A stretch of 64,000 nucleotides of DNA from Carallia brachiata (lineage: Eukaryota > Streptophyta > Magnoliopsida > Malpighiales > Rhizophoraceae), in the NCBI GenBank assembly GCA_021464245.1, contig JADCRB010000075.1:806001-870000 (forward strand), given 5' to 3'. This document shows positions 1-12,182 of this stretch, piece after piece. A program made the position numbers and the translations under genes. A model generated the notes under the pieces. It worked only from the letters and a program-made list of their open reading frames with translations. It made no database searches and was not told the DNA's origin. Positions within the stretch are counted from its first letter, which is position 1, and every line of letters begins with the position of its first letter.

Positions 1-2361
1 TTTTTTTTTGAGGAACATGGAACTACGAAATTAAAAGGCAAGAACAAATTCCTCGGCGAGGCTTTTCAGTCTTCCTTCTTTCTTTTTTCGGTTTTTGAAA
101 TAAATACACAATAAATAAATAAAAGTGATACTATACAGGCTGTCCGAGAGCATCTTCAAGATACTAGATATTTTTGAGATAGAGTATAAACTACAATTTT
201 TAAGTATATTTTATATAAAAATAATTAATATGCAAATTTTTTAACTAAACGACAGACTTTTTATGTACTTGTGTTGTTAGACGGTCATCACCAAAAAGTG
301 ATTTTTGTGAGAAGAGTCTTTTTATTTAGTTTTTTCTTCTTGCATCCTATTTTAAAAAAAAAATTGTGAGAAAGCATTACCCAAAACTCTTTCAATAGAA
401 AAGGGTAAACCTTTTACATTAAAAAGCAAATCTCATTCACTATATTTGGAATGGAAATGTGATTATTGAGCCGTAGAAAAAGTGGGGATTTGACTCTTAC
501 TTTTTATAATTTATTTTTTTCTCCTTGTTGAGTAGTAACATTTTTCTTGTAGATAAAAAAAAAAAAATAAACCTCATATACTTATAATTATTATTGATTT
601 GATTGAGATCAAATAAAATTTATGTATATTTAATTTTATCAAATATTAATAAAAATTTAAATTTATAATTTTTGATGATAGGAATTCGCTAACTATTTAA
701 TGTTTAGATTGTAATTTTTTTAAGAAATATTAAATGAAAAAAAAATAAATGATTTCTAATGTTGACTCCCAATGATTCAATGAGCTACGGTGAAATGATT
801 TTTTCTTTTGATAAAAAAAAAAAAAAAATCTCTAGCTGCTTCAACTATGAACCATACGATTGGCGGTCTGATAATACAGAGTCACAATCGTGGGTAATAA
901 AATTTATTTCAAAGATTTGTTTTTTTGACAAATGTTATATACACGTCACAAATACTCTATACACGTAAAAAAGCATTGAGATACCCAAATTTTATTCCTA
1001 CTACGTGCGTGTATGAAGTCTTTATAAGAATGTAAATATTAATTTCCTTGTTTTTTTTGTCTTTGAACAGTGGATTTCGAAGGCTTTGCAGGACTGTCTG
1101 CTATTTGCCACCAATCATGTGATCTGATAATAAAAAACTAATTTTTTTTATTTTTTATAATTAAAATTTAAATATTGACACCAACGGAGATAACCTAAAA
1201 AAAAAAGAAAAAGAGAAAAAAAAAATTTGCACCTGCCTGAATCGAATGGAATGATTCTCATAGGGAATAATTTACTGGCCGCATGTTATTGCACGTCACG
1301 CTGGATCTTATCTTCCCCACAAGCATACGAAAAAACCCCTGTGGTAAAAGACATAAATAATTTCGTGCAATGTAAATTTGGATGGGTGGAGAAGATAAGG
1401 GCGTGGAATGGAATTCTTTTGCGGCAAAATGTCCAATCACACTTTTTTTTATTGCAAACAAAGAATATGGAAATGGTTTTGTTTCCTTTTCTCCTGAAAG
1501 AAATGGTAGTTTTTTTCATTAAAAAGGACATAATCAGTTGTTGATATGATGTCAATTTTGACATTGGTATGATTACGACTTATTGCCTAAACATCAAATA
1601 TCCGATACAAATTTTGAATCTTTCTCTTTCGTGATTTGTGAAAAACAGTTTTATACACAAATAGACAAGTTATATAATATATTTTTTTTTTTTTTATATC
1701 GATATAAAATTATTATTGTATAAAAATATTAATTTTTTAACATTTAATAGTTAGACTCTTTCTATTTGAGGGGTTTATATTAAATGGCTAAAAAAAAAAA
1801 ATTACTTATTTATATAGTTGAGGGAAACTTCAATTTTTTAGATTGTATAAATTTATAATGAAAAGTTTTTTTTTTTTTTTGTGCCTCTTAATATTCTACT
1901 TAAGACATGTAACAAAACAGCAATCTGAAAAAAAAGGGGCACTTAAGGGAATACGTCTTCTTTAAAAAAAAATATATAGAGATATATAATACTAATTTTT
2001 TTTTTTTCATGAAATAATTTTTTAAAAATTTAATTATAATTTATAAAATTTTCTGAATAAATTTCCTTCATATTTATCTTTGTTAAAAACAAGTACATGC
2101 GATAGAACTCACTAGAAAATAGTACATACAACTCACTAGAAATTGTTGTCTGAACTACTCAGTAGTTACAGTCCCCTTAAGGCCAAAAAAACACAAAACA
2201 GAACAGTGACCCCTTCTGTCCAGAGAATCTCTCCATCATCAAAACACAACCAAAGGCTCCCCCATCTCTCTCTCTCTCTCTCTCTCCTCTGGGTCAAAAG
2301 CAAAGATCAAGCAAAATTAAGAACAAACCCACAACTCAAGAGTCAAGAGAAAGAGAGAACT
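1..2361. other. AT-rich intergenic region and 5' leader of the small membrane-protein gene
   Basis: Very AT-rich spacer with many A and T homopolymers. I see no coding exon: the open stretches are short and have ordinary intergenic composition. The last part, from about 2100, is probably the promoter and leader of the gene starting at 2362; it includes a CT microsatellite at about 2266-2286. No clear transposon ends were found. Confidence 0.6.
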
Positions 2362-2661
2362 ATGGGGATCCAAGACAAGGTGCTCAAGTACAAGTTCCAC
2401 ATCATCTTCATGCTGATCATGTCAATCACTCTTGTCTCTCTGATCTTTGTTGCCCCAAGTTTCCTCACCATTTTGGCCTACTTCTGGCCTCTCCTCCTCT
2501 CCACAGCTCTCTTTCTGGGAGCAGTCATCTTCTTTGGCAGTAACAACAACTCTTTACCTGCTACCGACTCTTCCGGTGACAGCAAGCCTCCTGGTGAGGG
2601 CATCCTCGATTATGTTGCTGGGCAACCGGAACAGCCCGTTGAAAGCTTGACGTCTGAGTGA
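2362..2661 (+). CDS. Small plant membrane protein, 99 aa, two predicted transmembrane helices
   Basis: The ATG at 2362 (context ACTATGGGG) follows a CT-rich leader and opens a 99-residue protein beginning MGIQDKVLKYKFHIIFM. Two hydrophobic segments follow, about residues 11-31 (FHIIFMLIMSITLVSLIFV) and 33-58 (LTILAYFWPLLLSTALF). They are joined by a short turn with Pro-Ser. The tail of about 40 residues is polar and acidic and ends near VESLTSE. There is no N-terminal signal peptide. The frame is open upstream of 2362, but that part is low-complexity leader, so I chose the internal ATG. It resembles small uncharacterised plant transmembrane proteins; I cannot assign a function. A single exon is assumed. 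Confidence 0.72.
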   Translation: MGIQDKVLKYKFHIIFMLIMSITLVSLIFVAPSFLTILAYFWPLLLSTALFLGAVIFFGSNNNSLPATDSSGDSKPPGEGILDYVAGQPEQPVESLTSE

Positions 2662-5600
2662 GTTTTGGGCTTTTAAATTAATTATAGATATTTTATTTAT
2701 GTAATTTCTCTTTACTTTTTTTTTTTTTTTCTCTTTTTTTTTTTGGGTTTGTTGAAATTTTCCCTTTCTTTGTAGTTGATAACTTGACATAATGTGAACT
2801 TCATAATGAAATTAGTTCCGCCTTTCTCTTATGATTGCCTTTTTATTTTCTTTTTCTTTTTTTTTTTCATTTTTATGTTTAGTAGGGTTTATATCCTTTC
2901 AAGGATTATAGTTTTTTTTTTTTTTTGGGGAATTTATAAAAGATTTTGGGATGAAAGTTAATAAAAGGATTAAAATTTCTTTCTAAATTACTATTTAGAT
3001 ACTTTTTCTTTTTTTTGAACGACATTTAGATGCTTGTTTGTTTTGTAAGAATTTCAACTATTTACTTTCTTTTTAATCCCACTACATAAATGTCATTGGA
3101 ATGTTATTTATTTATTTATTAATAAAAAAAATATTTTTAATATGTAATCATCATATTTATAAATTATAATTAAAATATTTATTTTTATAATAAAAATTCA
3201 TCATTTGAATATTATTAGCAAGGCAAGATGTTTATTTAATTTTACAAGACGATTTAAAGTATTTTCTTTTAAGCCAAAAGACGATTTAGAGGTAGTATGA
3301 GCATTAATGAAACTTAATAAGGGAAAGGTCAGTCAGTTATAATTTTCAAATTTGTAACATGAAACTTGAAGTGCTTTTCAAATTTGTTATTTTTTTTAAA
3401 ATATTATAATTTTTTTTACTATTATTTGGACTAATACTGAGACATTAGTCCAAAATTTCTGTATGGTGCCAATGGGTCACTGAAAAGAGTACAAAACCCT
3501 ATCACCGACCGTCCAACTTTTTAAATTTCTCACAAATAAAGAACTAAAACAATTCCAAGTGCACTGCGTATACATATATTTTTGTATTTTTTAAATAAAA
3601 AATAATTTTTACCTCTTGAAAGCTGTGTGCTTGCACTGTACCTACCTATTCGTTAATTTGTTGTCTCTTCCCAATGGTTTGCTTTGTTCACGTGCTTCGC
3701 GGACTACATCAATATACGAGAAAGCCAATGGGGGAGCGACACTTGATTTTATTTTACTATTATTTTTTTTTCACAAAAGTGACCGAAAATCCGAAATGCT
3801 AAAAGAGAGAAGCTTAAAAATATTACTGACGAAAAATTTTAATAAAAGTGTTTTTTTTTAAACTGAATCGAAATTATTACAAAATTATTGTATTAATACT
3901 TGATAAAAATGTATATAGGACCAACGTAAAGTAGTTGGAAAAGTTTGCATAGAGCATGAGAAGAAATCGACAACAATGACTTACATATCATATTATCGAA
4001 CTGACAATTAACAAACTGAATATGAAATTTGAAACTAATTGAAATGCAACTAAACTTAGTTAACTCTAATGTGTTAATTAGGTATAATCTAGTCAGAAAA
4101 AGCTGTAAAGAGCAACTGCAGCTCAGCGGACATATATCAAAAATTGTTTGAATACGTCGAACAACGATTTTCGAAACAGTATAACAACAAATCTACAAAT
4201 AAACACAAATAATCATCACCCAAAACAAAAGTAAAAAACAGCACTTCTAGAGCAGTTTGGCAACGATTGGTGGCAACAGGGGAGTCATTGGCGGCAGCGG
4301 GACAGTGACCAGTGGTGGCAGCAGCACAAGTGGCTGCACTGTCGTCATCAGCCCAAAAAGAAGCACGAACAGTCTCCCCAACGGTCGGTACAACGACGAC
4401 AGAGAGAAAATATAAGCCTGAAAAGCGCTCGCCAGCCATTGGTACAGCGGAGACAGCGGCGCCGCCGCTACCAAAGAACGCAAGAATGGTGGAGATACGG
4501 CAGAAAAAGCAGATCTAGAGCCTGAAAGGCTATAGGTGACGTTATTTAAGTTCAATTTCGAGCACTCCAATATCCGCATTTCAGTTTAATGTAATGCAAA
4601 ATATCTTTTCTCAAAAAAAAAAAAAAAAAAAAGTTCAATTTCGAGCAAATAGAACTAAAAAGCCCCATATAGTAATCTTGGGGGTTTGAAATGGAGATTC
4701 CAAACGGGGGAAGGAAACAAAAGAAACTAGAAGCAAACTAAGGGAAAATGGAAGATAGCCGAGTAGGAAGGTGCAAAGGGGTAGTGGCTAGCTGGCGGCA
4801 GTGATTGGTGTTCTGATCGATTGTACAACGAGTTCGAGACATTTTATTCTTATTGACCCGCCCGACTTTGCCAATCAATCCTATTTCCGCAGCAGTTTTT
4901 AGCATTGAAGATCTAGAGTATCAATTGTTTCAAACTTTCAATGAATGAAAGTTGAAAGAACATAGAAGAAGATATCGATGGGACGATAATCAATTGATGA
5001 TAGTGATTTATCTACTAGTAGTCTAGTACAATTTAATGGCATTATCTGATATCATATTTGCACCAAAAAAAAAATATTTGATATCATATTAATCGATAAT
5101 GAATGTGAGTTTATTTCTTTAAAAGAGAACACTAATTATTCTACCTAAGATGGTAACCTGATGATAATTTCACGTTTTTTTTTTCACAATGATTTGGATT
5201 TAAATTCCTGTCCTATTGCCCATCCCGAATATATGGATTTATGCAAAAGTGCAGTTATAAGTTTACGACTCGTTAATACTGTGATTAGGCATAAAGAAGG
5301 TTTGTTGAGTAAAATAGTATTCAGATGGTGGGTCTGCTCTTTGAGAGAGTGGTTGAATGAGGTACGACAAAACGGGAGTTATTATAATTTCGACTCACAA
5401 ATCTGATAACCGACATACCCATAATAATTTTTTTGTTTAAAAAAAGAATACTAGTTATTAATATTTAAGTAGTAGTAAAAAAAGAAAAAAATAAAATGAT
5501 ATAGAAAATTAGACGATTGAAATTTAGAAAAGAAAAATAAATAAAAAAATTGTTATATATTATTAAATAAATTGTGTGACTGTTTTTATTATTTGTTAAT

Positions 5601-7150
5601 ATTAAGTTGTGTAGTAAAACTATTGTCTAAAAAGCTCGAGAAAAATAAGACATCAAAGTAAAAGACCAAATGGTGGTTTTTGTTTTCTTGATTAATTTGT
5701 CTTCTTTAAAATTGGAATTCGAAATTTTTAAGTATGTAGACGGCTTCGATACTGACGACTTCAAATACTGGCGAATTATTGTTCATTGGTCCAAACTCCA
5801 AAGGGTGGCAGTCTGCTTCAAGAAAACCTAAAGAAGTTGGTACTGGGCTCCTGAGTAACATGCCCGTGGGAGAAATATGGGTCCACAAGGTCCAACTGAA
5901 TCCAGGACCTTGAATCATTTGTTTTAAACTAGGCCTCCAATGGTTCGTGATTGGGTTGGTTTGCAGGCCATCTAGTCCATATGCTTTCTTGGTCCACCAT
6001 GCTCCAAAGTAAAACCCAAGTTTCTTGCAAGACCAAGAAAGCCCAACCCGCTAATGTAATTGCACCGCTGGCCAGGCCAGGCCCGGTTTGCAAATTGAGA
6101 ACTCTCAATCAACCATCTCTTTCCATGAGCCAACAGCGAGGGCAGGGGATGGAATGCTGACCTAAGCCTCACCCACTCCTCCCTTATCCGAGCGCTACAA
6201 CCACTTTAGAACAAAAGTCTCTTTCCATAAAAATAACTAAATATTAAGAATCAGTAATAGTTAGAAATTATTAGAAATAATAACTTTAATTGAAAATTTT
6301 GGAATTCGAACATTTAGTCTTTCTCTCATCTTAATCACTGATTGTTGAGTTTTTAACTTCAAAATACTGGAAAAAATATAAAAAAAATGTCGCAATGCTC
6401 CTCCTAATAACTAAAAAAATGGTTGAATGTTCGATTTCTCATTTTGTTTTCCTCAATACGGAATGGGAATAACGAGTAATATTGCAACCCCTATAAGACA
6501 AAAGTAACGCATTCACATACTATTTTGCACATCAACGACAATTCCTCACGACTTGTGGACTTAACAAACGTAATTTGCGCAAATAAGTGGAAGATATTGA
6601 CAAAAACCAAAGTGAAGAACAGCTCATTGCGAAGACCTAGAATTGTGAATGCTTAGGCTTATGTATGTTAATCAACACAAGCACGAAGTCATAACATGAT
6701 GTCCAATAATCCAATGTCACATTTGGGACATGATTAGCTGAAATTGACATTTATTTCCGTTTTATATAGTTTTCTTCTTCTTTTCTAGCCAAAAAAAAAA
6801 AGAAAACAAAGAAAAGTCCCCCCTTGTGCATACTGTGACATGGAGTTGATGGCAAGTTCAGTAGTATAAATAGATTATTTGAGTAAGTTTGAATATATCT
6901 GACTACTTTTTAAAATTTATGTAAGTGATTCGTATTTAAAGTAAAAAAATAATGTGTTACAAAGATTTATAATTCAGGAAGTATAATTTTGTAAAAAGAA
7001 AAAAAGTTAGTCAGAAAAGAATTAGAGATAAATTAATTTGCACGTCTTATTAAAAAATAATTTTAAAAAAAAAAATTTTTTCACTACCAAACGCAATGAT
7101 TTTTTAAAAAATAAATCTCCTCTGTAAAATATACTTATTAACTCTGTAAA
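2662..7150. other. AT-rich intergenic region
   Basis: No recognisable gene. Contents: poly(T)-rich DNA after the membrane-protein gene, a GC-richer low-complexity block at 4250-4510 listed separately, and a stretch around 5160-5410 that looks like degraded transposon sequence because it is punctuated by stops and resembles common plant repeat remnants. The block at 5900-6190 is less AT-rich but has no convincing exon on either strand. Confidence 0.5.
4250..4510. other. GC-richer, low-complexity GGC/GCA-rich block, unassigned
   Basis: This segment stands out from its AT-rich surroundings and is rich in GGC, GCA and GTGG words. Several frames are open at once on both strands, which is expected of biased low-complexity DNA. 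On the plus strand one frame reads as a Gly/Ser/Thr-rich peptide, and on the minus strand another reads as a Pro/Leu-rich hydrophobic peptide. Neither has a recognisable domain, a good start context or matching exons nearby. It may be a transposon remnant or a captured gene fragment. Confidence 0.35.
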
Positions 7151-7179
7151 AAAAGAGAGAGAGAGAATTACTGATTTAC

Positions 7180-7520
7180 TGTGTACCAGCATTTTCCCTA
7201 ATCCGGACCGTCCAAAAACCATCCCGGTTGAAGATGAAGATTGTCGGTGCCGATCATAGCTATCCACGTGGCAATTTCTGGTAAAGTGAGGCCACGATAC
7301 TCGGGAACAGAGCTACAAAACCTGGTACGCACTTCTTATTCATTCACCCTCCGAATTGTCGTTATATACGAAAATGCCACAAGTTGACCGTTTCGCTACC
7401 CGCCGACATTGCCACGTGGGCGCTGTCATCCACATGCACGGTGTCAGTTAATCAAGAAGTCGTTCAACGGTCTTCGATTCGCTTACCCAGTCAGCAGCTG
7501 GCAACGGGAAACACAAATGG
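7180..7520. promoter_or_regulatory. GC-richer island with two G-boxes and a W-box core
   Basis: Two perfect CACGTG G-boxes lie at 7265-7270 and 7413-7418, both in extended forms (CCACGTGGC and GCCACGTGGG). A TTGAC W-box core is at 7384-7388. The block has clearly higher GC than its flanks and looks like a promoter. The nearest gene start is the arabinogalactan protein at 10077, 2.6 kb away, so its target is unclear. No exon was found beside it. Confidence 0.35.
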
Positions 7521-10034
7521 AACAATAACGTCTCTAAACTTATGAGTGTAACGTGCGGATATAACAACGTTATTTTACTGTGATGATGATAGCAAGACAC
7601 CCTCTATTTGGAGCAATTATTTGGTACTAATAGGTTGTGTTTCCTTTATTAATGATTTAAATTTGAATTTTAGTGACTACGTACAGAACATTTTTTATTT
7701 TTCAGTTAGTGGGCTGCACAATTAATTTAAGATTCAGTAATTTTTGTGATCAAATTGGAGCAAACTCGTTGGGTTTAAAAATGCTCAAGTGAGAGTCATT
7801 ACCTGTGGATAGGATTTAATGAATCACTCATATAAGATTACTCAGCTCATACAAGATTACTCAGGTCTCGGTCCATATATTTAATAACTGACACACTTGT
7901 AATTGATCTTTTTCTTCGGTAAAACAAAAAAGACACCCTCTGTTTTCATCCGTATTGGTACAATTTCAGATCCATTCACTGTCGTTTGTATTGAAATTTA
8001 TGTCAAGCGTGCACTTATTAATATTGAGACTAAACATAAAAAGGTACCATCGAACTTTAGTATTTAAATAGTAATTTTCTCACAATGTTAAAAGAATAAG
8101 CTAATAGATAACTCTCAATTTTAACTTAAAGTTACAATGACTAATATACTTAGATGATTAAAAATAATGGATCACATGATTATAAATATATAACTTAAAA
8201 TATAATATAATGTGACATGCGTCTAATATAAAAGCAATTGTTTCTTTTTTTTTTTCAATTTTTCCTCTAATAAGTCCGTTATTTTCTTTTTCTTATTCAT
8301 TGTTAATAGTGAAAACGTAACATTGGCTCCATATCTCCAACAACGAGACTTTATAAACCTCTTGTTAATTTAAAAAAAAAAAAAAGAAAAAAGAAAAAAA
8401 CCTCTTGTTAAGAAAGTTGGAGGTCAACAATTTTGACGGCTAATAATTGTTGATAATCAAGGAATTTTTGTGACATAAAGGCATCATAGACCATAGCATC
8501 ATAATGAAACTATGGGCCGTCAGCGTGTCATCATCCGCCAGGGAAATAATATGGCGGCCCCTGCACTTTCCAGTTTTGTTTTGTGATGATGATGCGTTTG
8601 TAAAGCACATTCGGATTCAGACTCACACATGGGTATTATATTCCATGCTTGTGGGTTGTGACTTGATCTATTTATTTAACCTTTAATGCACTTTTAAATT
8701 GATGCTTTAATTTCCCATGAAGTTATACTTCGGTTGCAGCGCTGGTGAAAGACTCAAAGCCTTGAGTGTATGTGTATCCCAAACCAATGCTCCCAAATCC
8801 CGCATAATACACGATTTTCCCTCCTCCTCCCAAAAAAAAAAAAAATCTCACTGCACAAACACTAACATTTATAAATTTTGAGAAAGGAGTAGGTGTTAAA
8901 AGACTTTCCTTCCACTGTTAATAAAAAAAAATGATTGTTTAAGTCTTTAAGATTATATCACATGTATAAATACCACACTGTTTTGATATCCTTGCATTTT
9001 CATTTTTGTCTGCGGTGCTGTTATGACATTGATTTGTATCTCAACAAATCACCACCCAAAAAACTTTAGCATAAACGATCGTTAGCAAGATTCTCATTTT
9101 CGGACAAAAAAAAAATGTTGCTTTTAATTTATATACAGAAGCTAATAAGCCACCTATCTAGCAATCTTTCATAATCATTAATTAAAAGGGAACATGTTTC
9201 CTGGTTTCAGTCCATGCTCCACAAGCAACCAAAAAGGTAACCAAGCTAATAAAAGTGTCCTTCTCAACCCACTCTCACCCCAAAGCACCACATCCACATC
9301 TCTCTGCCGCCTCTCTGTCTCTCTCCCCCATCTTTTTAATTCGCTTCCCCACCTGGCAACAAAAAGATGCAAGTTAAAACCTACTATATGGATTTGAACT
9401 CTCGTTAAAACGTTGAGTGAGAGTAAACATACGTATATCTTGTAGGATCACGAATGATGCGATGGTAATAAGAATTTTCCTTTTGAGTGTTTAGTATAAA
9501 TAATCCGATTTTCTTCTTGAGTGTTTAATATAAATAATCCGACTTACTTTACACGAAGTCAGTTCTTAGGTCTATTTTAGTATCACCTCTTTGTCAAAAA
9601 AAAAATAGTATCACCTCTGTTTTTTTCTTTTTTTTTTTTTAGATCTGAAAGGTGCAAGGGCTTCTGTTGTAAATTAACTAAATTGCAAGCCTATTTACAT
9701 AGCCTATCCCTCCGACTGTCCCCCACACACACGCTCTCTCTCTCTCTCTCTCTAAACCCCTCTTAACTCCTTCCATTAGTTTACTCTCGCTGTTAAGTAC
9801 AACTACAAACTGTTAGCAATCAAATCTTCCTTTCTCTGCCACTTTTCCACACTCCAAAACACAACCCTTCCTCCACTCTCTCTGACACGCATTGTCACTT
9901 TGTAATTTTACCCAAATCAAAGCCCATATTTTTTTCCCCATCTCTCCCACCACACATCCTCTTGAGTTGATCTTTCTATACTTTCTTTCAACTCAAACTC
10001 TTTTTCTACTAAACCAACAAAAACACCAAACACA

Positions 10035-10067
<33 letters not shown>

Positions 10068-10076
10068 AAACCAAAA
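7521..10076. other. Intergenic region and leader of the arabinogalactan-protein gene
   Basis: AT-rich spacer without a recognisable gene. From about 9720 it becomes CT-rich and is probably promoter and leader for the gene at 10077. A CT microsatellite at about 10039-10067 lies immediately before the ATG. A short tandem duplication at 9483-9545 is listed separately. Confidence 0.5.
9483..9545. repeat. Two-copy tandem repeat, period 34 bp
   Basis: The word TTGAGTGTTTA followed by TATAAATAATCCGA occurs at 9483 and again at 9517, with one G/A difference. A second short duplication of TAGTATCACCTCT follows at about 9577-9620, separated by an A-run. Both look like local replication-slippage duplications. 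Confidence 0.7.
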
Positions 10077-12182
10077 ATGCAGCATTCCACAGTTCTTTCT
10101 CTGCTACTGATACTGTTCACAACCATGTCTCTTGCTCACGCGCACAACATCACGCGCCTGCTCGCCAAGCACCCGGAGTTCTCCACTTTCAACCATTATC
10201 TGACCATAACCCACCTGGCCGCCGACATCAACAGCCACACCACTATCACCGTCTGCGCCGTCGACAACGCCGCCATGTCGGAGCTCCTCGCCAATAAACC
10301 TCCTATCTACACCGTCAAGATGATCCTGTCCTACCACGTCCTCCTCGACTACTTCGGCGCCAAGAAGCTCCACCAGATACGAGACGGCTCCGCCCTCGCC
10401 GCCACCATGTTCCAGGCCACCGGAACGGCGCCGGGGTCCACCGGGTTCGTCAACATAACGGACTTAAAAGGAGGGAAAGTGGCTTTTGGGCCCCAGGATA
10501 ATGGAGGCAAGCTTGACGTATACTTTGTCAAGTCATTGGAGGAGGTTCCGTACAACATTTCCGTTATCCAGATCAGCAAGGTCCTGCCCTCTGACGTGGC
10601 TGCGGCGCCGACGCCGGAGCCGAGCCAGCTGAACTTGACCGACATAATGTCGGGTCACGGGTGCAAAGTTTTTGCCGACACTCTGTTGGCAAATCCTGAA
10701 GCCTCAAGGACATATCAGGTAATTACACTAGTTTACAACAGTGCTTTTTAAGTATTTTACTGTGTTGATATGTGTGTAGTTACATAGTTGTTAATTAATT
10801 TGTGGGTCTAAATGAAAAATTAGCATCCACATTGTATGATTTGGATCTACATCAATCTTTAACTTTTAAGCACGTGAGTGTAAGATAGGAAGATAAAGAT
10901 ACGGGTCAGTACACGTAATTCTTCTTACGATATTTAACAAGTTTCTGTCTTTTCAATGTTTATTTTATTTTACCTTTTGTTTTGTTTGTTCATGGTAGTG
11001 GCCTAGATTGATGATAATTGCCTAGTGTACTGGTATAGAGGCTCTGCCTACTTCTTGTTTTTTTCTTCGACTTTTTTTTGTTCATCTTGGAAAGTGACTG
11101 GCTTGTATTTAAGAAGCGACAAGAAGGTGTGGTTGGAGAGTAGCTAATTAGCAAATATATTTACTGCTTTCATGCATTTGTTTTGCTACTGAAGGAACTA
11201 TTGTTGTTTGTGGGTTTCTTTCTTTCTTCATATAAATATAATTAAATATTGAAGTTTTGAACTTTAATGGTGACTAATTAGCCTCCTCAAGACAAATGCC
11301 ATACACCTACTCCCACATGGGGAGGGCCAAAATTGAGAAGAGGGTTGATCTAAGATTTAGATGTGGGTGACAGCTGCACACAAAATATCTAGTCAAAGAC
11401 CCAAACTGTAACCCATTTTATGTGTGGCAGTAAGGAAGAGCAAAAAGGAAATAATAAAATAATTGCACTAAGCAAAGCTTCGATTGGTAGTTTGTTGAAT
11501 CTGGACCATGTTAAATTATGATTGTTGGTTTTTATTCTCAATGTAATGAAAAAAATTCATGAGTCTCCACTATGATTATGGACACTTTCAGGATAACATT
11601 GATGGAGGATTAACTGTGTTTTGCCCTATGGATGATGCATTTAAAGCCTTCTTGCCCAAATACAAGAACCTGACAGCTGCAGGCAAAGTCTCATTTCTGG
11701 AATTCTTTGGTGTGCCCGTATATCAATCCTTATCTATGTTAAAATCCAACAATGGGGATATGAACACTTTAGCCACAGATGGCGCGAGCAAGTTCGATGT
11801 TACGGTGCAAAACGATGGGGAGGATGTGACATTGAAGGAAAATGGTGACACGGCAAAAATAACTGGCACTTTGATAGATCAGCAGCCACTTGCTGTCTAC
11901 ACCATTGATAAGGTCCTTCATCCTCGCGAATTGTTTAAGGGAGCACCAACCCCAGCTCCGGCACCCGCTCCGGATAAGGCAGCTGCAGATGCACCAAAAT
12001 CTAGCAAGCATAGGACCGCATCACCGACATCAGACTCACCGGCTGATTCACCGGCCGCTGATGACGCCGCGGATCAAACTGCTGATAACAATGCTGGTGT
12101 GACATTGTATGGTGGCAGCCTTTTTTCCATGGTGCTGAGTTTGTGCTTAGGGCTTTGCTGCTGTAAGTTCTCTATATATTGA
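10077..12182 (+). CDS. Fasciclin-like arabinogalactan protein, FLA1/FLA2-like, GPI-anchored cell-surface protein
   Basis: Exons 10077-10718 and 11592-12182 join in phase 0 across CAG|GTAATT and TTTCAG|GAT, giving 410 aa. A signal peptide covers about residues 1-22, ending SLAHA before HNITRLLAKHPEF, the usual start of the first FAS1 domain. A second FAS1 domain spans the junction, starting near LTDIMSGHGCKVFADTL and continuing with GLTVFCPMDDAF. Ala-Pro-Thr-Pro AGP glycomodules occur between the domains (AAPTPEPSQ) and after the second one (APTPAPAPAPD). A Ser/Asp/Ala-rich linker and a hydrophobic tail fit a GPI signal. FLA proteins act in wall adhesion and growth at the plasma membrane. The C-terminus is uncertain: a perfect GTAAGT donor at 12163 could splice to 12279, replacing the last residues (CKFSIY) with FF and a stop. 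A CT repeat precedes the ATG. Confidence 0.93.

Noticed and set aside
759..968. Open frame on the plus strand in the first kilobase
   Set aside because: Dominated by an A-run (poly-Lys) and intergenic composition; no domain or start context.
4247..4579. 110-codon minus-strand frame rich in Leu and Pro
   Set aside because: Overlaps other open frames in the same low-complexity block on both strands and has no recognisable motif.
10104..10645. Minus-strand open frames opposite arabinogalactan-protein exon 1
   Set aside because: Shadows of a GC-rich coding exon; the plus strand has the FAS1 domain and signal peptide.
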